The notes: generated by a model not told the origin, from the sequence alone. A stretch of 64,000 nucleotides of DNA from an uncultured Lachnospiraceae bacterium (GCA_946405625.1 CAMJHQ010000014.1:22813-86812); one strand, 5' to 3'. Positions 33,918-44,094 are shown, counted from the first letter of the stretch. Numbers and translations are program-made.

Positions 33918-35636
33918 TTATGAAATGCATTCAGCGGTAACAATCGTATTTAAAACATTTATGCCCTTCTTAATCTCGTAACGTACTGCCGGTATCCGGG
34001 TCATCGGATACAGAAGATTTGTATTCGGGTCAGCATTTATAACTACTCCCTCTCCCGTTTCGTCAGCAGACTTAACTTCACAATAAGAGAAACTGTTCTC
34101 TACCTTTGCGGAATGCTTCTCTTCTGTCAGTTTTTCACCGTCAGTATCTATTTCCACGGAAAATCCGCAATCATATGCTATACAATCCCTGTCGCTGGTA
34201 ACAGTATGTTCTCTTACATGTCCCGTCTCAGTAGGGATAATCCTTGTTCTTACGGTTATACCTTCATAACACTCCCATGTAGAATCTACTTCTTTTTCAT
34301 TCACGGTAAACTCTTTACATATTCTTCTGGTATAAACATATCCGTTTATGTAAAATGCAAGCATCGAATCAGGTGCAGCTTCATGTATCTCACATGTAGA
34401 CTTTGCAACACTGAAAGCGAAATATGTATCATATGCAAATTTACCGTATTTTGCAGGAGTCTGACCGTGGCCCGCCGGGCTGTATTTTCCGGGAACAAAT
34501 GCCGTTACATGATCCGGATATCTGTGAATCAGCATATCCGCCTTCATCAGTGCCTTCTGCTTATCAAGTTCAGGAAGTGGTTCCGCATCGGTACTCCAGA
34601 AAGGATGATCATCCGGAAGCATAAGTATTGCGAAGGTCTTCATAGCCCAATAAGGTGAGCCCGGACCGTTATAACGTTCTCCCATTACAAGGTTCGGATA
34701 ACCGTATCCTATAGTTAGTATATCGTCTCTATCAAAAATTGGTTTCTTAAACCAGTCACATATATGCCTTACTATAAGCCCCTTCATAACTCCTATCGGG
34801 AAAGGTTCTATTCCTGCCATAAGACAGGCAGAGAAGAAACTTACCTGGGAAAATCTATAGGTCAGCGATCTTCCATACGGAAGAGACGCTCCGTTTTCAT
34901 CAAACCAATATATAAATTCCTTGGCAAAGAGCATGGCTCTTTCTTTATAGATCCTGCATCTCTCCGGGTCTTCGTCTTCCATTACCTTTGCATAAAAAAG
35001 GCTATAGAAATGTATGGCAAAGGATATATAATAATCCTTCTGTCCTGAATCTCCGTCCTGATACCATCCGTCGCCCAGATAGAAGGAATCAGCACCGTCC
35101 AGATATTTCTTTAGTTTTTCCTCATCATATCTGCATCCAAGTTTCTTAAGTGCAATATTTACAAGAACCGCAAACATTACCCAGTTGCATACCGGAAGCT
35201 CATATTTATTTATCTCATATAACCATTCGGCCAGGTTATCTTTTTCCTTATCGGAAAGCGGATTCCACAGAATTTCCGGAGCAAGTATAAGTCCATATGC
35301 CATAGCCGCCATTTCGACAAATCTCTGATCAAATGCATGGCACTCACCCCAGTACTCTTTCGAATCCGGATCAGTTCCAGCTATAAATCCTTTATTATAA
35401 TATTCTTCAAAGACCTCATGCCTGCCTCCGCCTGCCCAGAACGGAACCAGCGCCCATAAAGGTCTTGAGAATGCTTCAAATCTGATAACATTCTCAGGGT
35501 ATGTCGTTGCAGTCACCCCAAGATCTATCCCGGCTTTTTCTTCGGTAAAATGATCTATAAGAGGCTCAAGAACCGAAAGCATAAGCTTTCTGAAATCTTC
35601 TTTACTGCTTAAACAATCCTTCCAATCTGTCTTCAT
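33918..35636 (-). CDS. DUF2264 domain protein, putative uronate-polysaccharide hydrolase
   Basis: 572 residues with the family's helical-barrel first half: IRFEAFSRPLWALVPFWAGG, WGECHAFDQRFVEMAAMAYG, GDSGQKDYYISFAIHFYSL and YGRSLTYRFSQVSFFSACL. A beta-rich C-terminal half follows. DUF2264 genes occur in polysaccharide loci beside GH88 and heparinase-like genes, and the fold resembles (alpha/alpha)6 enzymes, so a glycoside hydrolase or lyase role is likely but unproven. No signal peptide. AAAGG ribosome site. Upstream 35637-35734 holds no gene and no clear hairpin. Confidence 0.8.
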   Translation of the reverse strand: MKTDWKDCLSSKEDFRKLMLSVLEPLIDHFTEEKAGIDLGVTATTYPENVIRFEAFSRPLWALVPFWAGGGRHEVFEEYYNKGFIAGTDPDSKEYWGECHAFDQRFVEMAAMAYGLILAPEILWNPLSDKEKDNLAEWLYEINKYELPVCNWVMFAVLVNIALKKLGCRYDEEKLKKYLDGADSFYLGDGWYQDGDSGQKDYYISFAIHFYSLFYAKVMEDEDPERCRIYKERAMLFAKEFIYWFDENGASLPYGRSLTYRFSQVSFFSACLMAGIEPFPIGVMKGLIVRHICDWFKKPIFDRDDILTIGYGYPNLVMGERYNGPGSPYWAMKTFAILMLPDDHPFWSTDAEPLPELDKQKALMKADMLIHRYPDHVTAFVPGKYSPAGHGQTPAKYGKFAYDTYFAFSVAKSTCEIHEAAPDSMLAFYINGYVYTRRICKEFTVNEKEVDSTWECYEGITVRTRIIPTETGHVREHTVTSDRDCIAYDCGFSVEIDTDGEKLTEEKHSAKVENSFSYCEVKSADETGEGVVINADPNTNLLYPMTRIPAVRYEIKKGINVLNTIVTAECIS

Positions 35637-35734
35637 ATCTTGCCTTTCCTATTTTCACCGGTATCTACGGTCAGTCCGCATTTTCCTATGATATTCTCTT
35701 ATATTATTCTTCTTTCGGGACGATCCTCGGATAT

Positions 35735-36913
35735 TTACCAGTAAAGTTCCCAGTTCTTATATAGTCGCATGAGCGCTTCCATGTAGAAATAGTCTCCCCA
35801 GGAGTTACACTCATCCACTCCGTAATGATTACAGGTATTATACGGTGAATGGTTAGAATATGTACTGTGAAGTACAAGTCCGTTGGATTTATTCATATCC
35901 CTGACCGCATAATTATCATATAACGACTTCATGATCTGCATAGCATATTTTCTATATACTCCGCCTTCTTCTTCCGTCATATTTTTGATCATTTCAAGCA
36001 TACCGCATGCCGCTATCGAACCTGAAGACGAATCTCTCGGCTGATCATCACCGTCCGTAAACTCCAGATCCCAGAAAGGAACCATATCCTTCGGCAGATG
36101 CTTCATAAAGTATTCGGTTACGCCTTTAAAAATATCTATATATTCTTTTCTTTTCGTATATTTATAGGCAAGAGCCATACCATATATTCCCCATGCCTGT
36201 CCTCTTGCCCAGGCTGAGCCGTCTCTATAGCCCTGACATGTGGCACCGTGATCAGGTTCACCTGTCTTCATATCAAAGAAAAATGTATGCCACGTTGAGA
36301 AATCGTCTCTTATAACATTTTTGACCGCTGTATGGATATGCTTTTCGGCAATCTCCTTATACTTCACATCTCCTGTCTCTTCCGACGCCCAGTATAAAAG
36401 CGGAAGATTTAGAAGGCAGTCTATTATAAGTCTGTAATTTTCAGGCTCATCCATCGGTCCCCATGCCTGAATGAATTCACCGACCGGATGGTATCTTGTA
36501 ATAAGCTGATCCGCTGCCATTATCGCAGCCCGCTTCGCTTTTTCACTGCCTGTCAGCTTATATGCCGAAACACAGGACGGTGAATATAAGAATCCCATAT
36601 CATGGTGGTCAACCTCTATCTTTTTATCTATCCTGTCAAAGAAACTATCGACCTGCACCAATGCAGCATCCTTCAGTTTCTCAGTATATTCATCATTATT
36701 ATCTCTCGCCCATTCATAGGCAAGCCATATTTCTCCGGTCCAGAAACCTGTTGTCCAATAATTATTTTCGATAGGCTGATAAAACCCGTTTTCACTGTAA
36801 GCCTTCTGGAACATATCAGTAAATGTATCAAGATTATTCACAACCTGGTTTTTCGAAAATTCCAAAGCATTTTTTATTTCCTCACGGTTTATGATCGGCA
36901 TATTATCGAACAT
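35735..36913 (-). CDS. ugl: GH88 unsaturated glucuronyl hydrolase
   Basis: 392 residues, matching the GH88 length. The (alpha/alpha)6 barrel shows YWTTGFWTGEIWLAYEWA, the DHHDMGFLYSPSCV segment with the first conserved Asp, YRLIIDCLLNLPLLYWA with the second catalytic-type Asp, and RGQAWGIYGMALAYKYT. The enzyme hydrates the 4,5-double bond of the uronate left by polysaccharide lyases, freeing unsaturated uronic acid from chondroitin, hyaluronan or heparin fragments. No signal peptide; intracellular. Placed after the ABC transporter genes and before DUF2264. GGAGGG ribosome site. The released sugar would feed KduI and KduD of the same locus. Confidence 0.92.
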   Translation of the reverse strand: MFDNMPIINREEIKNALEFSKNQVVNNLDTFTDMFQKAYSENGFYQPIENNYWTTGFWTGEIWLAYEWARDNNDEYTEKLKDAALVQVDSFFDRIDKKIEVDHHDMGFLYSPSCVSAYKLTGSEKAKRAAIMAADQLITRYHPVGEFIQAWGPMDEPENYRLIIDCLLNLPLLYWASEETGDVKYKEIAEKHIHTAVKNVIRDDFSTWHTFFFDMKTGEPDHGATCQGYRDGSAWARGQAWGIYGMALAYKYTKRKEYIDIFKGVTEYFMKHLPKDMVPFWDLEFTDGDDQPRDSSSGSIAACGMLEMIKNMTEEEGGVYRKYAMQIMKSLYDNYAVRDMNKSNGLVLHSTYSNHSPYNTCNHYGVDECNSWGDYFYMEALMRLYKNWELYW

Positions 36914-36938
36914 ATTTTCCCTCCGAACTTCTTTTATT

Positions 36939-36970
36939 GAAGAAGGGGCTGCATCAAACAGCCCCTATTC
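36939..36970 (-). terminator. Partial terminator between transporter genes and GH88
   Basis: An 8-bp stem AGGGGCTG/CAGCCCCT (36944-36951 with 36959-36966) with a 7-base loop lies directly after the permease stop. On the minus strand it is followed by TTCTTCAATAAAAG, only moderately T-rich. It probably lowers rather than stops read-through to GH88 and downstream genes. Confidence 0.65.
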
Positions 36971-36971
36971 A

Positions 36972-37844
36972 CTATCCCTTCAAACCAACCGAGGTTACTC
37001 CTGTTACAAAGTACTTCTGCATAAATGCGAACATTATAATAACAGGAACAAGTGATATAATCGAACCAGCCATTATGAGACCGTACTCAGACGAATACTG
37101 TCCTATAAACATTTTCAGTCCAAGCTGGATTGTTTTCTTTTCTTCGGACTTTAAGTAAATAAGTGGTCCGAGATAATCATTCCATGTGTTTACAAAGGTA
37201 ATGATTATAAGAGTTGAGAGTGCCGGTTTTGAAAGCGGAAGCATGATCTTCAGATAAATCTGATATTCACTCATTCCGTCTATTCTCGCGGCCTCACACA
37301 GGTCACTCGGTATCCCTTCAAAGAACTGTTTCATAAGGAATACACCGAATGCCGAAAATGCCTGAAGACATATCATAGCAAGGAGCTTGTCATTAAGTCC
37401 CATCTTACGCATCATTATGAACTGAGGTACCATATATACCTGCCATGGTAATGCAATAGTTGCTATATAAGACATAAAAAGAAGTTTCTTATGCTTAAAT
37501 TCAATCTTTGCAAATGAATATGCCGCAAAACTTGATGTTAAAAGCTGTAACAATGTTACTACTACAGTAAGAATTACTGTATTCGATATAAATTTTAACA
37601 TCGGTATCTTTGTCCAGATATCAATATAATTACTCCATCTGGGTTTTGCCGGAATCCATCTGAACGGATTCATCATGAATACTTCTCTATCGGATTTTAT
37701 CGAAGCAGATAACATCCATAAGAAAGGAACGATCATGATTGCCGTTATGATCAGAAGGATTAAATATATAACAATTTTACTTATGATGTAATTGGCATGT
37801 ATAGAGCTGGTTTTAGTCTTTTTTACATTTTTTGCCTTTGTCAT
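36972..37844 (-). CDS. Sugar ABC transporter permease (MalG/LacG-type)
   Basis: 290 residues with six transmembrane helices and the cytoplasmic EAA loop CEAARIDGMSEYQIYLKIML, followed by PLSKPALSTLIIITFVNTWN and a C-terminal FVTGVTSVGLKG, characteristic of the CUT1 family. Pairs with the permease encoded immediately upstream (21 bases). No ATP-binding subunit is present in the locus; a shared MsmK-type ATPase encoded elsewhere is expected. Confidence 0.93.
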   Translation of the reverse strand: MTKAKNVKKTKTSSIHANYIISKIVIYLILLIITAIMIVPFLWMLSASIKSDREVFMMNPFRWIPAKPRWSNYIDIWTKIPMLKFISNTVILTVVVTLLQLLTSSFAAYSFAKIEFKHKKLLFMSYIATIALPWQVYMVPQFIMMRKMGLNDKLLAMICLQAFSAFGVFLMKQFFEGIPSDLCEAARIDGMSEYQIYLKIMLPLSKPALSTLIIITFVNTWNDYLGPLIYLKSEEKKTIQLGLKMFIGQYSSEYGLIMAGSIISLVPVIIMFAFMQKYFVTGVTSVGLKG

Positions 37845-37865
37845 ATTGCCCTCTCCTTTCCCGGA

Positions 37866-38915
37866 TTATTCATCTACTTTCTTCTCATATTTGAACTGGA
37901 TAAGTGTAACAACGAGAACTATAATGAACAGAACCATTGCAATAGCACTTGAATATCCAAGATCCCAATAATTGAAAGCATTCTGATAAATGTAATAAAC
38001 AAGAACCGTAGCGGATGTACTAAGCTTTCCGTCTCCGCCTCCGGCAAGCATTACCGCAATATCGTATACCTTGAAGCAGTTTATAGTCAGCATAACAAGT
38101 ACGAAAAACGATGTTGCTCTAAGCTGCGGTAAAGTTATATACAAGAATTTCTGTTTAGCATTTGCTCCATCAAGACTTGCTGCTTCATAAAGTTCCGGAG
38201 ATATTCCCTGAAGACCGGCAAGATAGATAAGCATGTAGTAGCCCATATACTTCCATACACTGAATAAGATAAGTGTCAGAAGAACAAGGCTTCCGCTGAA
38301 CCATTTCGGAAGATTGTTCTGATCTACGCCGAATACTGTAAGAAGCATATAATTAACAGGTCCCTTTGAAGGATGGAATATCATACTCCAAACAGAGGTT
38401 ATAGCTACAAGTGAAGCTACATAAGGGAAGAATGCAACTGTTCTGAAGAATCCTCTTCCTTTAACACGCTGATTCAGAAGCATTGCAAGTCCCAAAGATG
38501 CTGCCATAGTAAGCGGAACAGTACCGATAACATAAATTATCGTATTCTTTAATGCCGCCCAGAAGAAAGTATCCGTAGCAAGCTTTGCAAAATTACCGGT
38601 TCCAACAAATGTTGCTTCATTATTGCCATCCCATTTCATAAAGGCAAGTGCAAAAGCAAAGATGATCGGAACAAGTGTAAATATGCAAAATCCTATAAAA
38701 TTCGGCGCTATGAATGAATATGCAACCAAATTTCTTTTTGCGGCACGACTCAGAATCTTGTTGTTTCTGATCATATCGATCTTTGTATTCAACTTGTTTT
38801 GCTTCTTTAGCAGTTCCTGTTTTCTTTCATTATTCTTTTCGGTTGCAATAGCCTGCTTCACTTCTTCCATCTCTTCAAGAAGCAGTTTTACTTTTGCTCT
38901 TTTCTTATCATCCAT
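37866..38915 (-). CDS. Sugar ABC transporter permease (MalF/LacF-type)
   Basis: 349 residues. The first ~65 residues are a charged coiled coil (MDDKKRAKVKLLLEEMEEVK onward), longer than usual for this family. Six transmembrane helices follow, with the EAA loop LYEAASLDGANAKQKFLYIT. Forms the translocation pore with the next permease. AAAGG ribosome site. The extra coil may be a docking element. Confidence 0.92.
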   Translation of the reverse strand: MDDKKRAKVKLLLEEMEEVKQAIATEKNNERKQELLKKQNKLNTKIDMIRNNKILSRAAKRNLVAYSFIAPNFIGFCIFTLVPIIFAFALAFMKWDGNNEATFVGTGNFAKLATDTFFWAALKNTIIYVIGTVPLTMAASLGLAMLLNQRVKGRGFFRTVAFFPYVASLVAITSVWSMIFHPSKGPVNYMLLTVFGVDQNNLPKWFSGSLVLLTLILFSVWKYMGYYMLIYLAGLQGISPELYEAASLDGANAKQKFLYITLPQLRATSFFVLVMLTINCFKVYDIAVMLAGGGDGKLSTSATVLVYYIYQNAFNYWDLGYSSAIAMVLFIIVLVVTLIQFKYEKKVDE

Positions 38916-38939
38916 ATCACACCCGACCTTTCATCTGAT

Positions 38940-38969
38940 AATTAGGGCCGGTATAAGCCAGCCCTAACA
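38940..38969 (-). promoter_or_regulatory. Intercistronic hairpin between binding protein and permeases
   Basis: TTAGGGC/GCCCTAA (38942-38948 with 38961-38967) forms a G+C-rich stem extended by an inner GG/CC pair. It lies just past the binding-protein stop, the position where many sugar ABC operons carry a hairpin that stabilises the binding-protein message and reduces read-through. Confidence 0.65.
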
Positions 38970-38993
38970 TCAGAAAAGTTTATGTATTAATCA

Positions 38994-40379
38994 TTACTGT
39001 CCGAGGATTTTGCCAACTTCATCATTCATAGCTGCGATACCTTCATCAATAGTCATTTCTCTGTTCATGATTGACTTATGATATGTATCAAGAATGTCAT
39101 TGATCTCAGATACGTTCTCTGCATAAGGAACTTCGAGATAAAGATTTGAAACCTTTAAAGCTTCCTTACTTTCAGCATCTGTTGGGAATCCCTCAAGTCC
39201 GCAGATAATGTTAAGAGCATCATCTGTCATAAGTGCAGGGAAGTTACCTGTTTCAGCCATAACCTTTGCTCCCTCAGGTCCTGATACCCACTGTACGAAA
39301 TCAAACGCAGCATCCTTCTGATCGGAAACAGCTGTTACTGAAAGTCCTGTAATAGTACCGAGTGTTGAACCAGGCTCTACACCTTCTGCATGAGGATACT
39401 TAACTATTCCCCAGTTACCGCAAAGGCTTGCGTCATACTCGCCACTCTTGATGTTTGAAATAAGTGTAGATATAAACCATGAACCCATATTGAGCATAGC
39501 TACATCTCCGCCTGAAAATGCTGCTGAATAATGAAGACCTTCAGCACTGAGATCTGCATAATTTCTGCAGATATTATCATCTTCCTGCTTTAAAACCATT
39601 TCATAATAAGGCTTGAAGAAATCATATTTTCCGCTGAGAATGTTGTTCTTTCCGTCAAGAACACCAAAGAGCTGAACAGCACTTCTCCAAGTATGATAAT
39701 GTGTACCATAGATCTGCTGACCGAATGTAGGATCTGCAACCTTTCTTGCGAGCTCATCATACTGTTCAAATGTCATATCATTTGTAGGATAGCTGACACC
39801 GGCTGCATCAAATATATCTTTGTTATAGAAAATAACCCAGAAGTCATTTCTGAAAGGCAGCTCATAAAGGCTTCCGTTTACAGAAATCTGGCTGTCAACA
39901 CCGCCGTACTGACTTAAATCAATACCAGCATTGCTAATATAGCTGTCAAGCGGTTCAAGAGTATTCTTGGAAACAAGTGTTGCATAACCCGGAACATCCT
40001 TAATTGTTACAACGTCGAAATCAGATCCACTTCCCGAAAGCTCTGTTGCAAGAACTGTCATATAATCTGTAGATCCAAGATCAACCATCTCAATAGTTAC
40101 ATTTGGATGAGATTCCTGATATGCTTCCTGAAGAGCTATCCAGTAAGGAGTAGCATCCTTGTCCCAAATTGCCCATTTAAGAGTAATAGCTTCAGAACCT
40201 GTGTCATCCGGCTTTGCTTCAGTTGCATCTGAGCCACCATCATCTTTTGCCGTAGCTGCTTCTGTTTTTGCCTCAGTAGCTGCTGCAGTTGTGCTTTCCG
40301 ATCCACCTGATCCGCATCCTGCGAGTAATCCGGTCATCATAGATGCCGCTAGCAAGATACTCAAAAACTTTTTCTTCAT
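38994..40379 (-). CDS. Sugar ABC transporter substrate-binding lipoprotein
   Basis: 461 residues: MKKKFLSILLAAS signal with lipobox LLAGC, then an Ala/Thr/Glu-rich linker to residue ~65, then a family-1 solute-binding fold (LKWAIWDKDATPYWIALQEA, then FDVVTIKDVPGYATLVSKNT, and GDVAMLNMGSWFISTLI). Captures oligosaccharides outside the cell for the two permeases. AAAGGAGG ribosome site. Divergently oriented from the YesM/YesN operon, and its promoter carries the shared 16-bp site. Ligand unknown; unsaturated uronate oligosaccharides are inferred from the neighbouring genes. Confidence 0.94.
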   Translation of the reverse strand: MKKKFLSILLAASMMTGLLAGCGSGGSESTTAAATEAKTEAATAKDDGGSDATEAKPDDTGSEAITLKWAIWDKDATPYWIALQEAYQESHPNVTIEMVDLGSTDYMTVLATELSGSGSDFDVVTIKDVPGYATLVSKNTLEPLDSYISNAGIDLSQYGGVDSQISVNGSLYELPFRNDFWVIFYNKDIFDAAGVSYPTNDMTFEQYDELARKVADPTFGQQIYGTHYHTWRSAVQLFGVLDGKNNILSGKYDFFKPYYEMVLKQEDDNICRNYADLSAEGLHYSAAFSGGDVAMLNMGSWFISTLISNIKSGEYDASLCGNWGIVKYPHAEGVEPGSTLGTITGLSVTAVSDQKDAAFDFVQWVSGPEGAKVMAETGNFPALMTDDALNIICGLEGFPTDAESKEALKVSNLYLEVPYAENVSEINDILDTYHKSIMNREMTIDEGIAAMNDEVGKILGQ

Positions 40380-40433
40380 TTTCTACCTCCTTTGTAAAAC
40401 ATGAATAGTAATCGGTCGTTTTTTGATATGTTC

Positions 40434-40494
40434 AGTATAATTTTTTATTGAAATGTTATAAATGAAATTTATTATCTTTTTATTCACTATTTAT
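40434..40494 (-). promoter_or_regulatory. Promoter of the transporter operon with candidate YesN site
   Basis: The -10 box TATACT lies at 40439-40434 (minus strand) with a poor -35 (TTTATA). A 16-bp element ATAAATAGTGAATAAA is at 40494-40479, about 40 bases further upstream. A nearly identical element has the same placement before kduI, pointing to an activator-dependent promoter. The remainder of 40380-40666 is A+T-rich and probably contains the divergent yesM promoter. Confidence 0.6.
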
Positions 40495-40666
40495 TCAGAC
40501 TATCTTTCCTCCTTAAAAAATTATGCATTATTTTATGATTTATGTACTATTTTATACTATCCTGTATTTATAGTCTTTAATAATTCGATTTCTGTGTTAA
40601 AATCAATAATATATCGAAATATTTATATTAAAATATTACCCAGAACTGTTTTAAGGATCATATTTT

Positions 40667-42484
40667 ATGAAAAAAATAAATTCAAAATCTTCAAGCATAA
40701 GATTACGAATACTGATCATTACGATATCCACTGTTATCTGTATCAGTATTGCAATTCTTTTTGCGGGTTATCAGATAGTTTCCAAAAATCTTCTAAATAA
40801 TATGATCCAGACATCGGAGATAAAAGTCTCTTTCTTAAGCAACTCCATCAACTCAAACATCAACAATGTCATGAATTTCATATATACATGTAAAGCAAAC
40901 AGAAAGATCATAAATTTTGCGATGGATGACAATACCGGATCGGCTTTGACCAAAAGAGATGCTCATGATTTTGTTTTCGAAAACTACCGGGCCAACAAAA
41001 GTATCGCTCAGAGTCTTGTCAGAGTCGTAATACTCGGAAATGAAAGAAGTGACATCATTCAGGTTGTGGAGGTCAGCAACTCCTCCACCTTTGTTTCATC
41101 CGAGAGCATTTTGTCACTGCCCTATTTTGACAAACTTATAAACAAAGACGGTAAAGACAGCGTCGGAATTCTATCTGATCCATTTTTTACCACAAAGAAA
41201 GTCTCAATGATTCCGATGGCCGAACCTATATATCATCCTTTTGAAGATAAGACTGTCGGTTATGTTTTTACAGAGCTATCGATTAACGCAATTACAAATC
41301 CGATACATGAAAACATACCTGAATCAAATACAAACCTTTATTTCAGGATAGACAGCCATTTATATAAATATGTTAACGATACTCTCGAGCCATGCAGAGA
41401 TTCCTTTACTCTTATTGAAGACATGAGTAATTATGCTCTTAACAATAAAACGGAAATAACTCGCATGTTTAATAACGAAACATCGGAGATCGTTTTTCTC
41501 ATAAGCAGGCCGCTGGATATCGACGGCTGGTACATAACCGAATGTGTCAGCACCGATGAGTTTTCAACCGTATTGCAGAAATCTTTTACAAATATGCTGC
41601 TGCTCATCCTTATCGCCGGCTGCTTCATCTCCGTCGCCCTTTATCTTTTCCTATATAAAACCGTATCCGTTCCTGTAGCAAAGCTCCGGAAACGAATAAA
41701 GCGAATAGAGAAAGGAGATTTCTCCAGAGACCCATCAACCGAATGGAACCATGAGCTCGGTGACATCGGACGAACTATCAACAACCTTTCAGAAACCGTT
41801 CAGGAAATGGTCGACCAAAAAGTCGAGGATGAAAAGAAGAAAAGCGAATATGAATATAAAATGCTTCAAAGCCAGATCAATCCGCATTTCCTGTATAATA
41901 CACTGAATTCTATCAAATGGATGGCTACCATACAGAATGCTCCCGGTATTGCCGAAATGACAACTGCTCTTTCAAGACTCATGAAGAGCGTTTCAAAAGG
42001 AACCAAGAGTACTATATCGATTAAAAGAGAGCTTGAGCTTGTAAAAGACTATTTCACGATTCAGAAATACCGTTACGGCGGAATAATAACCATGAAGATT
42101 GAAAACGATGAGCCCGATCTTCTGTCATGTGAGATACTAAAATTCTCTCTTCAGCCTATAGTTGAAAATGCCATTTTCCATGGCATTGAGCCTAAGGGAA
42201 CTGCAGGAACAATAACGATCCATATCTTTTCCGATGAAGAAAAGGATATACATATCGATATAACCGATGACGGTATCGGAATGGAAGAGGAAACCATGAT
42301 AAAGATACTCAATGAGCCGAGTGATTCTACCGTATTCTTCAAGGAAATCGGTATCAGTAACGTAAACAAGAGAATTCAATATAATTATGGTGATAAATAC
42401 GGGCTTTTCATCAAGAGCGAGGTTGGCGAATATACAACCGTAACAGTATTATTACCAAACATCAAATGCGAGGATGAACTATGA
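40667..42484 (+). CDS. yesM: YesM-type sensor histidine kinase
   Basis: 605 residues: transmembrane helix at about 11-34, extracytoplasmic sensor region of ~260 residues, second transmembrane helix at about 300-327, HAMP (SVPVAKLRKRIKRIEKGDFS), then the His_kinase domain with LQSQINPHFLYNTLNSIKWM, whose His is phosphorylated, and a HATPase domain ending ITDDGIGMEEETM. YesM proteins sense extracellular sugars or the binding-protein status and phosphorylate the YesN regulator, encoded next with a 4-base overlap (ATGA). TTAAGGATC ribosome site. Confidence 0.93.
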   Translation: MKKINSKSSSIRLRILIITISTVICISIAILFAGYQIVSKNLLNNMIQTSEIKVSFLSNSINSNINNVMNFIYTCKANRKIINFAMDDNTGSALTKRDAHDFVFENYRANKSIAQSLVRVVILGNERSDIIQVVEVSNSSTFVSSESILSLPYFDKLINKDGKDSVGILSDPFFTTKKVSMIPMAEPIYHPFEDKTVGYVFTELSINAITNPIHENIPESNTNLYFRIDSHLYKYVNDTLEPCRDSFTLIEDMSNYALNNKTEITRMFNNETSEIVFLISRPLDIDGWYITECVSTDEFSTVLQKSFTNMLLLILIAGCFISVALYLFLYKTVSVPVAKLRKRIKRIEKGDFSRDPSTEWNHELGDIGRTINNLSETVQEMVDQKVEDEKKKSEYEYKMLQSQINPHFLYNTLNSIKWMATIQNAPGIAEMTTALSRLMKSVSKGTKSTISIKRELELVKDYFTIQKYRYGGIITMKIENDEPDLLSCEILKFSLQPIVENAIFHGIEPKGTAGTITIHIFSDEEKDIHIDITDDGIGMEEETMIKILNEPSDSTVFFKEIGISNVNKRIQYNYGDKYGLFIKSEVGEYTTVTVLLPNIKCEDEL

Positions 42485-44094
42485 TCAAAGTATTGATTGC
42501 CGACGATGAACCACTCGTTCAGGCAGGAATTAAATCTATGATAAACTGGAGTGATCTCGACATGAGCATTGTCGGAACCGCTTCAAATGGCGCCATTGCA
42601 TATAATATGATTCAGGAATTCAATCCTGACATAATCATTTCCGATATCAAAATGCCTGTTATGAGCGGGCTTGAACTGGCCAAAAAATGCCGTGACGAAA
42701 AACGAGATCTTCCTATATTTATCTTTCTTACAAGCTATGAAGATTTTCAATTTGCAAAAGAAGCAATGACTTACAGGGCAAGTGACTATCTGATAAAACT
42801 TGAACTGACACCCGAGGCTCTTATAGAAAGCTTAAATATCGCGGTTACCAGGTTACAGGAGGTACAGAAAAAACTTAGTCAAAGTGAAGCTCCTGCCGTA
42901 GACAGCTTATATCTGATGAAGGATCAGTTCTACACACGGCTTCTTCTCAATCTTTTTGAATCAAATGTCCAGTTTGAAGCACAGAGGAATAATCTCGGCA
43001 TCGATTTTGATTATGATGCTTTTGCCGTAGGATATCTGACTATAAACAGCGACAGACTTGATTCTTCGGATTCCGCGAAGAATCTTAATCTATATACCAG
43101 CAGCATGCAGGTTGTAACAGAGCTTATTTCCAAGTATGTCTCCTGCCATGTAATTGCCAAAGATATCAATTGTCTTAATATAATATTCTTCCTAAAGGAT
43201 AAAGATCCGGAGGAATATAAAAGCATCATCGAAAATGCTTTGAATCACGTATCCGTAATGCTTTATAACTACTATAACGTAAATATTACCGTGGCAATCG
43301 GTTCGATCGTCGCTTCACCGCTTCAGATATCTTCTTCATATCAGGACGCAAAACAGATATCTTCCCAGCTGGATAAGGAACATAAGATACTCTTCTTTGA
43401 TGAAATGCCGGATAACAAGACATTTACAAATGTATTTAATCTGTCCCTCTTTAAAGAAGACATCCGAAAAGCCTATATAGAATACGACCGAGATGCACTT
43501 GAAGATATTTTCAACTCCATCATTGAGCTTTTTGAAGGTCAGACACCTCATTATATTCAGGCTCTTGATGCAGCAAGCAGTATCTTATATATGTCTCTTT
43601 CACTTTTAAATAATGGTGAGCAGATCGTAACATCCATTTTCTCAGACAATTCAAACGGCTACCGTTCTCTATATGAGCTGACTACCGTTGAACAGATTAT
43701 GCAATGGCTGAGAGTTCTGCGGGACGGACTCTGTCAGACTCTTGAGTCTCAGAACAAGAGCCATAAAAATCAGATTGTGGAAAATGTAAAGAAATACATA
43801 AAGGATCATGTACACGAGAAGCTGTCTCTCAATATTGTCGCGGAAATATTCAATATCAGCCCAAACTATCTGAGCGTACTCTTCTCAAAATATAACGATG
43901 TGGGATTCACTGATTATATAAATCAATGTAAGATTGAAGTCGCCGAAAGGATGCTTACCGAAGGCGATTATAAAATATATGAAATATCCGATAAACTCGG
44001 ATTTGAAAGTGCATTTTATTTCAGCCGCGTATTTAAGAAGATTACGGGAATATCTCCGAAGAATTATATTACCGGAAATTCAATCGTTAAATAA
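42481..44094 (+). CDS. yesN: YesN-type response regulator with AraC DNA-binding domain
   Basis: 537 residues. The receiver domain starts MIKVLIADDEPLVQAGIKSM, with the phospho-Asp in NPDIIISDIKMPVMSG (about residue 55). A long central region follows, and the C-terminal AraC double helix-turn-helix is VKKYIKDHVHEKLSLNIVAE and ISDKLGFESAFYFSRVFKKI. Target candidates in the window are the 16-bp elements at 40479-40494 and 47872-47887. Cytoplasmic. Cotranscribed with yesM and, 20 bases downstream, with the heparinase-like gene. Confidence 0.93.
   Translation: MIKVLIADDEPLVQAGIKSMINWSDLDMSIVGTASNGAIAYNMIQEFNPDIIISDIKMPVMSGLELAKKCRDEKRDLPIFIFLTSYEDFQFAKEAMTYRASDYLIKLELTPEALIESLNIAVTRLQEVQKKLSQSEAPAVDSLYLMKDQFYTRLLLNLFESNVQFEAQRNNLGIDFDYDAFAVGYLTINSDRLDSSDSAKNLNLYTSSMQVVTELISKYVSCHVIAKDINCLNIIFFLKDKDPEEYKSIIENALNHVSVMLYNYYNVNITVAIGSIVASPLQISSSYQDAKQISSQLDKEHKILFFDEMPDNKTFTNVFNLSLFKEDIRKAYIEYDRDALEDIFNSIIELFEGQTPHYIQALDAASSILYMSLSLLNNGEQIVTSIFSDNSNGYRSLYELTTVEQIMQWLRVLRDGLCQTLESQNKSHKNQIVENVKKYIKDHVHEKLSLNIVAEIFNISPNYLSVLFSKYNDVGFTDYINQCKIEVAERMLTEGDYKIYEISDKLGFESAFYFSRVFKKITGISPKNYITGNSIVK

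Noticed and set aside
34113..34658. 181-codon plus-strand frame in the DUF2264 gene
   Set aside because: Antisense shadow with Cys/Ile/Ser-rich random composition and no ribosome site.
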